From Candidatus Ruminococcus avistercoris (lineage in GTDB: Bacteria; Bacillota; Clostridia; Lachnospirales; Lachnospiraceae): a stretch of 64,000 nucleotides of DNA. The notes under the pieces were generated by a model. It was not told the DNA's origin. It was given only the letters and a program-made list of their open reading frames with translations, and did not search any database. The position numbers and the translations under genes were made by a program. Below are positions 32,769 through 41,063 of the stretch, one piece after another. Position 1 is the first letter of the stretch. Each line of letters starts with the position of its first letter. The stretch lies in NCBI GenBank assembly GCA_019120315.1, contig DWVJ01000021.1, positions 1-64,000 on the forward strand. The letters run 5' to 3'.

Positions 32769-34073
32769 ATGAGGAGATTAATTGATTTTTTTAAACGTCA
32801 GCCTCCGGGACGACTGATTACATTAGGTTTCGCGTCGGTGATCCTGGTTGGCGCGCTGGTTCTGATGCTGCCCGTTTCGGTGAAAGAGGGCGCGGAGGTT
32901 CCCTTTATTGATGCGCTGTTTACGTCTACCAGCGCGGTCTGTGTGACAGGTCTGATTGCCATTGACACGGCGGATCATTTTACCGCTTTTGGCCAGGGCG
33001 TGGTCGCCGCTTTGATTCAGGTGGGAGGCCTGGGAGTGACTTCCGTGGGCGCCGGGCTGATCATCGCAGCCGGGAAACGAGTGGGAATTAAAAGCCGGCT
33101 TCTGATAAAAGAAGCGTTGAATGTGGATAATTATAAAGGACTGGTAAAGCTGGTGAAGGCGGTCCTTCTGATGACGCTGTGCTTCGAATGTGCCGGAGCG
33201 ATTTTAAGTTTTATCGTTTTTATCCAGGATTATCCGCCGGTTCATGCCCTTGGAATCAGTATATTCCATTCCATTGCGGCGTTTAACAACTCCGGATTCG
33301 ATATCCTGGGTGGACTTCGCAACCTGATACCTTATCAGACGGATGTGCTTTTGAATATGACCACCTGTTTTCTGATCATATTCGGCGGTCTGGGTTTCCT
33401 GGTGATACTGGATATCCTGAAGCACAGAAATTTCCGCAAGCTGTCTTTGCACTCCAAAGTGGTGATCGTGACCACTATTGTCCTGCTGACAGTGGGTACG
33501 CTGCTTTTGAAGGCAACAGAAAATATTACCTGGATGGGTGCGTTTTTCCACAGTGTATCGGCAAGAACGGCCGGATTTTCCACCTATGCCATCGGCGACT
33601 TTACCAATGCGGGGCTGTTCGTGCTGATCATGCTGATGTTTATCGGTGCATCACCGGGATCTACCGGAGGCGGTATCAAGACCAGTACGTTCTTTGTGCT
33701 GTTTCAGTCGATCCGGAGTATGTTTTCCAAAAGACATGTGGGGGCGTTCCGCAGAAGCATCTCTGCACAAAACGTTTCCAAGGCATATATGATTACGATT
33801 CTGTCGCTGACGGTGGTGTGCGTCGCCACACTGCTGATGTGCGTGCTGGAGCCGGAATGTACCTTTGTTCAGCTTTTATTTGAAGTGGTTTCCGCCTTCG
33901 GTACGGTGGGATTGTCAACGGGAATTACCCCGAGCCTTTGCTGGGCAGGCAAGCTGGTGATTATCCTGGTTATGTTCACAGGTCGCCTGGGAGCCATGAC
34001 GCTGCTTACCATGTGGATCAATCATCCGGAACCCAGTACACGCTATACGGAAGAAAATATTGCAATCGGTTAA
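32769..34073 (+). CDS. ktrB: Ktr/Trk-type potassium uptake membrane subunit
   Basis: A 434-residue channel-like transporter. The four pore loops each with a selectivity glycine are visible: TSTSAVCVTGLI, AAFNNSGFDILGG, SARTAGFSTYAIG and SAFGTVGLSTGITP. GASPGSTGGGIKTSTFF is the conserved intramembrane loop region of the third repeat. The start MRRLIDFFKRQPPGR is placed at 32769 by upstream AAGGAAAG; a longer frame overlaps the previous gene. Pairs with the cytosolic nucleotide-binding KtrA ring encoded directly downstream. KtrB usually couples K+ to Na+. Confidence 0.94.
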   Translation: MRRLIDFFKRQPPGRLITLGFASVILVGALVLMLPVSVKEGAEVPFIDALFTSTSAVCVTGLIAIDTADHFTAFGQGVVAALIQVGGLGVTSVGAGLIIAAGKRVGIKSRLLIKEALNVDNYKGLVKLVKAVLLMTLCFECAGAILSFIVFIQDYPPVHALGISIFHSIAAFNNSGFDILGGLRNLIPYQTDVLLNMTTCFLIIFGGLGFLVILDILKHRNFRKLSLHSKVVIVTTIVLLTVGTLLLKATENITWMGAFFHSVSARTAGFSTYAIGDFTNAGLFVLIMLMFIGASPGSTGGGIKTSTFFVLFQSIRSMFSKRHVGAFRRSISAQNVSKAYMITILSLTVVCVATLLMCVLEPECTFVQLLFEVVSAFGTVGLSTGITPSLCWAGKLVIILVMFTGRLGAMTLLTMWINHPEPSTRYTEENIAIG

Positions 34074-34088
34074 AATAGGAGAATAAAA

Positions 34089-34754
34089 ATGAAAAAGAAG
34101 AAAGAATCTTTATCATACGGAGTAATCGGACTGGGCCGTTTCGGCATGGCTCTTGCTGTGACACTGGCCAATTCCGGCAAAGAAGTTATCGTGGTGGATA
34201 AGGACGAGGAAAAAGTAAAGGAGATGCGCCAGTATACGGAGTATGCCTTTGTATGTACCAATCTGACGCTGGAGTCTTTAAGAGAAGTGGGAATCCAGAA
34301 CTGCGACGTGGTGGTGGTATGTATCGGAGAAAAAGTGGATGTGAGCATCCTGACCACCATGAGCGTACTGGAACTGAAGGTGCCAAAGGTAATCGCCAAG
34401 GCGACCAGCCTGGAGCAGGGCGCCGTCCTGCAGCGGATCGGCGCCGATGTGGTGTATCCGGAAAGAGATATGGCGCTGCGTCTGGGAAAACGTCTGGTAT
34501 CCAACAGTTTTCTGGATTACATTTCTTTGGACAACAGCGTGGAAATCCGTCAGATCCAGGTGCCGGACGAGCTGTTGGGAAAAAGTATCGAGGAACTGCA
34601 GTTCCGTCCCAAATACGGACTGAATATCATTGCGCTGGAAAATGGAGATGAGACGACGATCGAAGTTCCTCCGTCTCACCGGTTTACCAGAGGCGATATT
34701 ATCGTGGTGATTGGAAAAGTCAACAATCTGGATGACTTTGAAAACTCCATCTGA
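34089..34754 (+). CDS. ktrA: Ktr/Trk potassium uptake regulatory subunit (RCK)
   Basis: A 221-residue cytosolic gating subunit. An RCK-N Rossmann domain begins with GVIGLGRFGMALAVTLANSGKEVIVVDKD (nucleotide-binding GxGxxG and acidic end of beta 2); an RCK-C domain follows from about residue 140 (VEIRQIQVPDELLGKSIEEL). It forms an octameric ring gating KtrB by ATP/ADP, and in many species by c-di-AMP in the RCK-C part. 15 bases from ktrB with AGGAG. Confidence 0.94.
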   Translation: MKKKKESLSYGVIGLGRFGMALAVTLANSGKEVIVVDKDEEKVKEMRQYTEYAFVCTNLTLESLREVGIQNCDVVVVCIGEKVDVSILTTMSVLELKVPKVIAKATSLEQGAVLQRIGADVVYPERDMALRLGKRLVSNSFLDYISLDNSVEIRQIQVPDELLGKSIEELQFRPKYGLNIIALENGDETTIEVPPSHRFTRGDIIVVIGKVNNLDDFENSI

Positions 34755-34780
34755 TTCGTCAGAAAGGAGATTCACCATCT

Positions 34781-35833
34781 ATGGATGTATCATTTTTAAG
34801 TTATCTGCAGGAGATTCCGCAAAATCCGGTGCTGGCTGTGACGATGCTTCTGACCCTGGGCGTGATCTTTGTCAACGGATGGACCGACGCTCCCAATGCC
34901 ATTGCCACCTGCGTCACCACCCGCTGCCTGCCGGCGCGTACGGCCATCTGGATGAGCGCGGTGTTTAATTTTCTGGGCGTTTTCGTGATGACACAGATCA
35001 ACAGCTCCGTGGCTTCGACGATCAGCAACATGGTGGATTTCGGGGACCGGACGCAGGATGCGCTGATCGCTCTTTGCGCAGCTTTGCTGTCTATTGTCGT
35101 CTACAGTGTGGGAGCTTCTTTTCTGGGAATTCCCACCAGTGAGAGCCACAGCCTGATCGCCGGCCTGACCGGTGCGGCCATCGCCATTCAGCATGGAATC
35201 GGCGGCGTAAACGGAGCGGAGTGGGTCAAGGTACTGTACGGTCTGGTGCTCAGCCTGCTGCTGGGATTTGCCATCGGATGGATTATCTGCAAAGTGATCT
35301 CCATCCTGTGCGCCAATCTGGAGAGAAGAAGCGCCAACCGGTTTTTCGCCGGCGCACAGATCGCCGGTGCGGCAGCCATGAGTTTCATGCACGGCGCTCA
35401 GGACGGTCAGAAGTTTATCGGCGTACTGTTTCTGGGACTGGCCTTTTCCAACGGCCAAAGTTCCGTCAGCGGCATGGAGATTCCCATCTGGCTGATGTTG
35501 CTGTGCAGTGTGGTCATGGGCCTTGGAACCAGTGTGGGCGGTGAGAAAATCATCAAATCCGTAGGGATGGACATGGTGAAACTGGATCGATATCAGGGCT
35601 TTTCCGCGGATCTGGCGGGAGCGTTCTGTCTGCTGCTTTCCAGTCTGTTTGGAATTCCCGTATCCACGACCCACACCAAGACCAGCGCGATCATGGGGGT
35701 GGGAGCGGTGAAACGGATTACCGCCATTAATTTCAACGTGGTAAAGGACATGATGCTGACCTGGGTGTTTACCTTCCCGGGATGCGGTATCATCAGTTTT
35801 GTGATGGCGAAACTGTTTATGTACCTGATGTAA
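34781..35833 (+). CDS. pit: Low-affinity inorganic phosphate transporter (PiT family)
   Basis: A 350-residue membrane protein. The two PiT signature regions are visible: FVNGWTDAPNAIATCVTTRCL (first GANDVAN-like repeat) and GIPVSTTHTKTSAIMGVGAVKR, with SESHSLIAGLTGAA and FMHGAQDGQKFIG between. It takes up phosphate with a cation. The following gene encodes the DUF47/PhoU-like partner, the usual pairing. AAGGAG upstream. Confidence 0.93.
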   Translation: MDVSFLSYLQEIPQNPVLAVTMLLTLGVIFVNGWTDAPNAIATCVTTRCLPARTAIWMSAVFNFLGVFVMTQINSSVASTISNMVDFGDRTQDALIALCAALLSIVVYSVGASFLGIPTSESHSLIAGLTGAAIAIQHGIGGVNGAEWVKVLYGLVLSLLLGFAIGWIICKVISILCANLERRSANRFFAGAQIAGAAAMSFMHGAQDGQKFIGVLFLGLAFSNGQSSVSGMEIPIWLMLLCSVVMGLGTSVGGEKIIKSVGMDMVKLDRYQGFSADLAGAFCLLLSSLFGIPVSTTHTKTSAIMGVGAVKRITAINFNVVKDMMLTWVFTFPGCGIISFVMAKLFMYLM

Positions 35834-35861
35834 GGTGATTTGAAGACAAAGGAGACAAAAG

Positions 35862-36485
35862 ATGTCAAAAAAACAGGACTCTTTTTATTTCGATAATTTT
35901 CTGGAGTGCGCCAGGCTTTCCTGCCAGGCGGCTCATCTGCTGAAAACGTTTCTCACAGATTTTGAAGTAAAGGATATGGATCGGAAACTGGATGAAATAC
36001 ACAGTATCGAGCACAGCGCCGACGATAAGAAGCATCAGCTGACGGACAGGCTGGCAAAGGCTTTCATCACGCCCATTGAGCGGGAGGATATCGCACAGCT
36101 CAGCCATAACATCGATGAAATGACGGACAAGATCGAAGAAGTGTTCATCCGTATTTATATGAACAATGTACAGACGATCCGGCCGGAAGCGGTGGCCATG
36201 CTGGATCTGATCATCCGCTGCTGTGAGGAAGTATGCAGCCTGCTGGAGGAATTTCCTAATTTCCGCCGTTCCAAAAAACTGAAGGAGTATATCATCCGGA
36301 TCAATACGCTGGAGGAGGAAGCGGATCAGCTTTTCATTTCGAATATGCGAAAACTGCATACAGAGGAAGAAAATCTGTTTTCTGTCATTGCCTGGCGGGA
36401 AATTTATACGTATCTGGAGAAATGTGCCGATGCCTGCGAGCATGTGGCGGACGGTGTGGAAAGCGTTGTCATGAACAATTCATAA
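35862..36485 (+). CDS. DUF47 (PhoU-like) regulator of the phosphate transporter
   Basis: A 207-residue all-helical cytosolic protein. DKKHQLTDRLAKAFITPIEREDIAQLSHNIDEMTDKIEEV is the DUF47 core, and ACEHVADGVESVVMNN is the typical C-terminus. Members bind metal-phosphate clusters and modulate the adjacent PiT protein. 28 bases from pit, with AAAGGAG. Confidence 0.92.
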   Translation: MSKKQDSFYFDNFLECARLSCQAAHLLKTFLTDFEVKDMDRKLDEIHSIEHSADDKKHQLTDRLAKAFITPIEREDIAQLSHNIDEMTDKIEEVFIRIYMNNVQTIRPEAVAMLDLIIRCCEEVCSLLEEFPNFRRSKKLKEYIIRINTLEEEADQLFISNMRKLHTEEENLFSVIAWREIYTYLEKCADACEHVADGVESVVMNNS

Positions 36486-36519
36486 GAAAGCGGAAGCGGC
36501 AGGATCGGGAGAGAATGGT

Positions 36520-37185
36520 ATGGACAAAGAGATATTTCAGAAGAAACTTCAGAAATTCATGATAGAAAAGGCCGGACAGACCTTTGATGCAAAGGATGTG
36601 GAAGTATATTTCCAGGATGAACAGCTGACCAGGGAGCAGATTTCTCTGATTTTGGATTATGCCGGTGAAAAAAGGCAGGAGAGCAGTCTGTCACCGGAGG
36701 AGCAGGAGTATCTAAAAGGATATCTGTCCGCTTTGGATGAGGCGATGGAGGAGTCCTGGGAAGGGCGAAACCGTTCCTATCTGAAATTTGCCGCCGGTGA
36801 GGCGGTGAAATATCACGACGGCAGTCTTTCTTTGGAGGATCTGATCCAGGAGGCAGGGCTGGGACTGGCTGCAGGACTTCTGGCCGCCGAAGGTGCGAAA
36901 GATCCCGACGCCGTCATAAAAGAATGTATCCGCCGGGAACTGTCCCGGGCGTGCCAGGAATCGTCGTCGGCCCAGTCAGACGACCGCCGGATGGTGGAGA
37001 AGGTGCGGGCGCTGGATGAGAGCCTGACCCGTCTTGAGAAAGATCTTGGACGGAAGGTCTACCCGGAGGAGATCGCGGCGGATATGGGAGTTTCAGAAGA
37101 AGAAGTCAGAGATATCATCAAACTGACCGGGGAAGATACAGGGGAAGAAGGAGGAACACAGGATGCTGGAACTGAAAGGAATTGA
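36520..37185 (+). CDS. Sigma-70-like protein without region 4
   Basis: A 221-residue cytosolic acidic protein. Residues about 105-150 (SLEDLIQEAGLGLAAGLLAAEGAKDPDAVIKECIRREL, given in part) resemble sigma region 2 (DLIQEGNIGL), though the core-binding and -10 recognition helices are degraded. Residues about 160-208 (VRALDESLTRLEKDLGRKVYPEEIAADMGVSEEEV) match sigma region 3 well. No region 4 helix-turn-helix follows; the gene ends and overlaps smsC by 23 bases. It could be a remnant sigma used as a regulator or anti-sigma-like factor. Role unknown; conserved overlap would tell whether it belongs to the Fe-S genes. Confidence 0.6.
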   Translation: MDKEIFQKKLQKFMIEKAGQTFDAKDVEVYFQDEQLTREQISLILDYAGEKRQESSLSPEEQEYLKGYLSALDEAMEESWEGRNRSYLKFAAGEAVKYHDGSLSLEDLIQEAGLGLAAGLLAAEGAKDPDAVIKECIRRELSRACQESSSAQSDDRRMVEKVRALDESLTRLEKDLGRKVYPEEIAADMGVSEEEVRDIIKLTGEDTGEEGGTQDAGTERN

Positions 37186-37900
37186 GTGGACGCTCCCGGG
37201 AGGAGAAGAAATACTGCGGGGCATAGATTTTACCGTGCCAGACGGGAAAATGACGGTGATCACCGGACCAAACGGCGGAGGAAAAACCTCCATCGCCAAG
37301 ATCATCGCCGGTATCGCTTCGCCGACCCGGGGACAGATTCTGCTGGATGGCGAAGACATCACAGACTGGGATATCACCAGACGTTCCCGTAAGGGAATCG
37401 GCTATGCTTTTCAGCAGCCAGTCCGTTTCAAAGGACTTAAAGTTCGGGATCTGATGGAACTGGCTTCCCAGGAGACGCTTGAGGAGAGCCGTCTTTGCAG
37501 TATTCTGGGCGAGGTGGGTCTGTGCGCTCAGGAATATATCGACCGGGATGTGGACGCCAGCCTTTCCGGCGGAGAGAGTAAGCGGATCGAGATCGCCACG
37601 GTGCTGGCAAAAAAGGACGCCAGGGTTTTAGTTTTTGACGAACCGGAGGCGGGAATCGACCTGTGGAGCTTTACTAACCTGATCGATGCTTTCAAACGGC
37701 TGAAAAACAATCACCACGAATCTTTGCTGATCATTTCCCACCAGGAAAGAATTCTGGACATTGCCGATTATATTATTGTCATAGCGGACGGAAAAGTACG
37801 GATGGCGGGAGACAAAGAGGAGGTACTTCCCGGACTGCTGGATGAGGAAAAAGGAACCAACTGTCCGTTGGGAAAAGGGGAAAGAGGAGGAGCAGCATGA
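37163..37900 (+). CDS. SufC-like Fe-S assembly ATPase (minimal SUF/SMS system)
   Basis: A 245-residue ABC ATPase. Walker A GPNGGGKTS, Q loop FQQPVRFKG, signature LSGGESKRIEIA, Walker B VLVFDEPEAGID and H loop SHQ are all present. The SGGESKR signature and EPEAGID are typical of SufC rather than transport ABCs. It overlaps the sigma-like gene at its start and the SufB-like gene at its end (ATGA). With no SufS, SufU or SufE nearby, the pair looks like the two-gene minimal SUF (SMS) scaffold of anaerobes. Confidence 0.88.
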   Translation: MLELKGIEWTLPGGEEILRGIDFTVPDGKMTVITGPNGGGKTSIAKIIAGIASPTRGQILLDGEDITDWDITRRSRKGIGYAFQQPVRFKGLKVRDLMELASQETLEESRLCSILGEVGLCAQEYIDRDVDASLSGGESKRIEIATVLAKKDARVLVFDEPEAGIDLWSFTNLIDAFKRLKNNHHESLLIISHQERILDIADYIIVIADGKVRMAGDKEEVLPGLLDEEKGTNCPLGKGERGGAA

Positions 37901-38823
37901 TGGATGAAAGGACAAAAGAGATATTAAAAACGGTGTCTGACTGGGATGGAGAACCGGAAGAGGGAGTAGCCTATAATATCCGGGAAAACGGTCAGTGCGC
38001 CGGCCGTCAGTCCTCCCCCCATATTTCCATTGAGTCAAAAGAGGACGGACCGGGTCTGATCATCCGGATCAGTCCCAAAGCGCAAAAGGAGAAGGTCTAT
38101 ATCCCTGCCTGCGTCACCCACGGCGGCGTGGATGATCTGGTGTACAATGATTTTTACGTGGGCGCCGGCGCCGATGTGACGGTGGTGGCAGGCTGCGGCG
38201 TGCATACAGACAATGACGGTATGGCCAAACACAACGGAATCCACCGGTTTTTCCTGGATCGGGGAGCCCATGTGCTGTATCAGGAAAAACATATCGGTAC
38301 GGGAACGGGAACCGGATTTCGCCGGATCGATCCTGTGACGGATATCGAGTTGGGAGAAGATGCGGTGCTGGAGATGGATACGATCCAGATCGGCGGCGTG
38401 GACAGTACCTTCCGCAAGACGACAGCAAAGCTGGGAGCCAGAGCCCGTCTGATCATCCATGAACGGCTGATGACGGACGGGGAGGATACGGCGGTCAGTG
38501 ATTTCGATGTGACGCTGGAGGGAGAGGATTCCGGTGTGGATCTGATTTCCCGGTCTGTTGCCAGAGGAAATTCCCGCCAGGATTACCATTCCAAGATCAG
38601 CGGCAACTGCCGCTGCACCGGTCATTCCGAGTGCGACGCCATTTTGGCGGAAAATGGAAAAGTCAACGCGGCTCCGGAGCTTTTCGCCGGAGATATCGAC
38701 GCTTCTTTGATCCATGAGGCGGCCATCGGGAAAATCGCCGGGGAGCAGATTATGAAGCTGAAAACCCTGGGTCTGACCGAGGAGGAAGCGGAGAAAAAAA
38801 TCATCGAAGGATTCCTGCGATAA
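37897..38823 (+). CDS. SufB/SufD-like Fe-S scaffold protein (minimal SUF/SMS system)
   Basis: A 308-residue protein built mostly of the right-handed beta-helix of SufB/D. Family stretches: GAGADVTVVAGCGVHTDN, HERLMTDGEDTAVSDFDVTLEGEDS, SRSVARGNSRQDYHSKISGNCRCTGHSECDAI and APELFAGDIDASLIHEAAIGKIAGEQ, where Cys-rich NCRCTGHSEC and the late Glu/His region are candidate cluster ligands. Much shorter than SufB (about 470), as for SmsB. Starts in ATGA overlap with SufC-like gene, AGGAGGAG upstream. Builds Fe-S clusters with the ATPase. Confidence 0.88.
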   Translation: MMDERTKEILKTVSDWDGEPEEGVAYNIRENGQCAGRQSSPHISIESKEDGPGLIIRISPKAQKEKVYIPACVTHGGVDDLVYNDFYVGAGADVTVVAGCGVHTDNDGMAKHNGIHRFFLDRGAHVLYQEKHIGTGTGTGFRRIDPVTDIELGEDAVLEMDTIQIGGVDSTFRKTTAKLGARARLIIHERLMTDGEDTAVSDFDVTLEGEDSGVDLISRSVARGNSRQDYHSKISGNCRCTGHSECDAILAENGKVNAAPELFAGDIDASLIHEAAIGKIAGEQIMKLKTLGLTEEEAEKKIIEGFLR

Positions 38824-38868
38824 TCATATTTTTATAAAAATTCGCATGCCATAACGAAATTAGGACAA

Positions 38869-38897
38869 TTGATAAAAAAGTTTCGATGTGGTATAAT
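38869..38897 (+). promoter_or_regulatory. Promoter of the cobalamin riboswitch
   Basis: TTGATA (38869-38874), 17-base spacer, perfect TATAAT (38892-38897) with TGG before it. Confidence 0.78.
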
Positions 38898-38911
38898 ACA
38901 GAAAATTAAGT

Positions 38912-39080
38912 GTGCAAAGGTGCCTGCTTTGCAGGAGAATAGGGAAGCCGAGTGAAATTCTCGCACGGTCACGCCGCTGTAATGGACGAATTGTATTTCA
39001 GTATGTCACTGGGAACCTGATCCCGGGAAGGCGAAGTACAGTGTAAAAGCCTAAGTCAGAAGACCTGCCTTGTACATGCG
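38912..39080 (+). promoter_or_regulatory. Cobalamin riboswitch upstream of cbiMNQO
   Basis: The aptamer shows the conserved AGGGAAGCCGAGTGAAATTC, CACGGTCACGCCGCTGTAA, GAACCTGATCCCGGGAAGGCG and the B12 box AAGCCTAAGTCAGAAGACC followed by TGCC. A second long hairpin (AAGAACAG/CTGTTCTT, 39113-39168) and an intrinsic terminator come next. B12 binding should shut off the cobalt transporter. Confidence 0.96.
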
Positions 39081-39173
39081 ATTTACACGGGTTACGAACG
39101 ATGGCCTTGTGTAAGAACAGTTTGGCTCATGATGCTTACATCATTTTCAGGCCAGGATTTCTGTTCTTCTGAT

Positions 39174-39198
39174 AGCCTGTCGTTTCGACAGGCTTTTT
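39174..39198 (+). terminator. Riboswitch expression-platform terminator
   Basis: Perfect stem AGCCTGTCG/CGACAGGCT with a TTT loop, then TTTT, 40 bases before cbiM. Confidence 0.88.
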
Positions 39199-39237
39199 CA
39201 TTGTTCAGACTTACTGTCAGAAAGGAGAAGTAGAAAA

Positions 39238-39984
39238 ATGAGTAAAAGACAAAAGAAAATCATTACCGCAGCCGTTGTGCTGGCACTGATGTTCGGCATC
39301 GTGCCAAATGTGAGCGCCATGCACATCATGGAGGGTTATCTTCCGGGCGGCTTCTGCATTGCCTGGGGTGTGCTGTGTATCCCTTTTTTGGCGGCAGGAC
39401 TTTTTTCCATTCAAAAGACGATCCGCCGGAATCGTAAACTGATTACCCTGCTGGCCATGTCAGGAGCCTTTATCTTCGTGATTTCTTCACTGAAAATTCC
39501 TTCCGTGACCGGAAGCTGTTCCCATATGACGGGAACCGGTCTGGGAGCCATCCTGTTCGGTCCCTGTGCTGTATCGATTCTGGGAATCATCGTCCTGTTG
39601 TTTCAGGCCATTCTGCTGGCTCACGGCGGACTGACCACGCTGGGAGCCAATGTGTTTTCCATGGCCATCGCCGGTCCCTTTGTATCCTGGGGAATTTACC
39701 GTCTCTGCAGCAAAGCGGGGGTAAATAAACGGGTCTGCGTGTTTCTGGCAGCGATGATCGGCGATCTGTTCACCTACTGTGTGACTGCGGTGCAAATGGC
39801 GCTGGCGCATCATGCGGATACAACAGTGGCAGGAGCGCTGGGAAAATTTCTTGTGGTGTTTGCGCCCACCCAGCTGCCGCTGGCGGTGATCGAAGGGATC
39901 ATTACGGTGGTCATCGTCATGGGGCTGGAAAGCTATGCCAAACCGGAACTGCGGGCTGTTGGATTCATAAAGGAGGCAAAATAA
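39238..39984 (+). CDS. cbiM: Cobalt ECF transporter substrate-binding membrane subunit
   Basis: A 248-residue membrane protein. After a cleavable signal-like segment (residues 1-27) comes [11 protein letters not shown], whose exposed N-terminal His is a cobalt ligand in this family. [26 protein letters not shown] and [24 protein letters not shown] are hallmark loops. AAAGGAG upstream. First gene of cbiMNQO behind a cobalamin riboswitch. Confidence 0.96.
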   Translation: MSKRQKKIITAAVVLALMFGIVPNVSAMHIMEGYLPGGFCIAWGVLCIPFLAAGLFSIQKTIRRNRKLITLLAMSGAFIFVISSLKIPSVTGSCSHMTGTGLGAILFGPCAVSILGIIVLLFQAILLAHGGLTTLGANVFSMAIAGPFVSWGIYRLCSKAGVNKRVCVFLAAMIGDLFTYCVTAVQMALAHHADTTVAGALGKFLVVFAPTQLPLAVIEGIITVVIVMGLESYAKPELRAVGFIKEAK

Positions 39985-39985
39985 C

Positions 39986-40300
39986 ATGAAAAAGACTGTG
40001 ATTGCATTGATGATAGCCGCTGTATTGATTGCCCTTATCCCGTTGTTTGCTCTGAAGAACGCTCAGTTCGGCGGCTCCGACGATGCGGGAAGCGAGGTGG
40101 TGGAAGAGGTGGATTCCTCGTATGAGCCCTGGGCCACACCGATTCTGGAGAAAATCCTGGGAAGAGAGCTTCCCGGCGAAGTGGAAAGCATGTTTTTCTG
40201 TGTACAGACCGGGATCGGAGTAGGAATCATCGCCTTTATCATGGGACGAATGGTGGAACGGAAAAAATGGATGAAAGAGCAAAATCATGATAACGATTGA
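39986..40300 (+). CDS. cbiN: Cobalt transporter small subunit
   Basis: A 104-residue protein with two membrane helices (about residues 4-22 and 72-90) and an outer loop containing SDDAGSEVVEEVDSSYEPWATPI and ILEKILGRELPGEVESMFFCVQ, typical of CbiN, which helps CbiM load cobalt. It starts 1 base after the cbiM stop and overlaps cbiQ by 14 bases. Confidence 0.92.
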   Translation: MKKTVIALMIAAVLIALIPLFALKNAQFGGSDDAGSEVVEEVDSSYEPWATPILEKILGRELPGEVESMFFCVQTGIGVGIIAFIMGRMVERKKWMKEQNHDND

Positions 40301-41063
40301 CAAACTGTGTTATCATTCCGGGCTGCGTTATGAGAACGCAGGAGAAAAATTTGCCTTTGCAGTCGTCACGCTGATGATCTGTGTCATGAGCCGTTCCATG
40401 GCCGTGGCGGCCGTGGTGCTGGCGGTGATGGGGGGGCTCACCGTATGGAAAGGGAAGATCCCTCTGATCCGCTATCTGCGGTTTCTGACTGTACCGCTGG
40501 CTTTTCTGGTTCTGAGCACGGCGGCCATCATGTTTAATATTAGTAAAACACCGCTGGATCTGTTTGCCGTTTCCCTGGGAGAGTGGTATCTGACAGCCGG
40601 CAGCCATTCCTTTTTTTATGCGCTGCAGCTGATTTTTACGGCGCTGGCGGCGGTGTCCTGCCTGTATTTCCTGTCCTTTACCACGCCCATGCCGGATATT
40701 CTGGAGGTGCTTCGAAAGCTGCACTGCCCGAAACTGCTGATTGAGATGATGCTGTTGATTTACCGCTTTATCTTTATCCTGCTGGATACGGCTTCTGCCA
40801 TTTCCACATCCCAGGACTGCCGTCTGGGCAACCGGAATTACCGGACAGCGCTGCGATCCTTTGGCATGCTGGGATCGGTGCTGATGATCCGGGCGGTGAA
40901 CCGGTCCAACCGGCTGTATGACGCCATGGAAACCAGATGTTATGACGGAACGATCCGTGTGCTTTCGGAGAGCCATCCGCCAAAAAGAAAAGTGGTGGCG
41001 CTGATCATCGGGTTTGAACTTTTGCTGTTTGCCTTTGCCCTTTGGAGGAGGTTTTTCTCATGA
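40287..41063 (+). CDS. cbiQ: Cobalt ECF transporter T component
   Basis: A 258-residue membrane coupling protein with about five helices. The family features MTIDKL-like start (MITIDKLCYHSGLRYENAGEKFAFA, in part) and the coupling helices AMETRCYDGTIRVL near the C-terminus (the A-x-x-x-R-C/G pattern that contacts the ATPase) are present. It overlaps cbiN and then cbiO (ATGA). Confidence 0.93.
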   Translation: MITIDKLCYHSGLRYENAGEKFAFAVVTLMICVMSRSMAVAAVVLAVMGGLTVWKGKIPLIRYLRFLTVPLAFLVLSTAAIMFNISKTPLDLFAVSLGEWYLTAGSHSFFYALQLIFTALAAVSCLYFLSFTTPMPDILEVLRKLHCPKLLIEMMLLIYRFIFILLDTASAISTSQDCRLGNRNYRTALRSFGMLGSVLMIRAVNRSNRLYDAMETRCYDGTIRVLSESHPPKRKVVALIIGFELLLFAFALWRRFFS

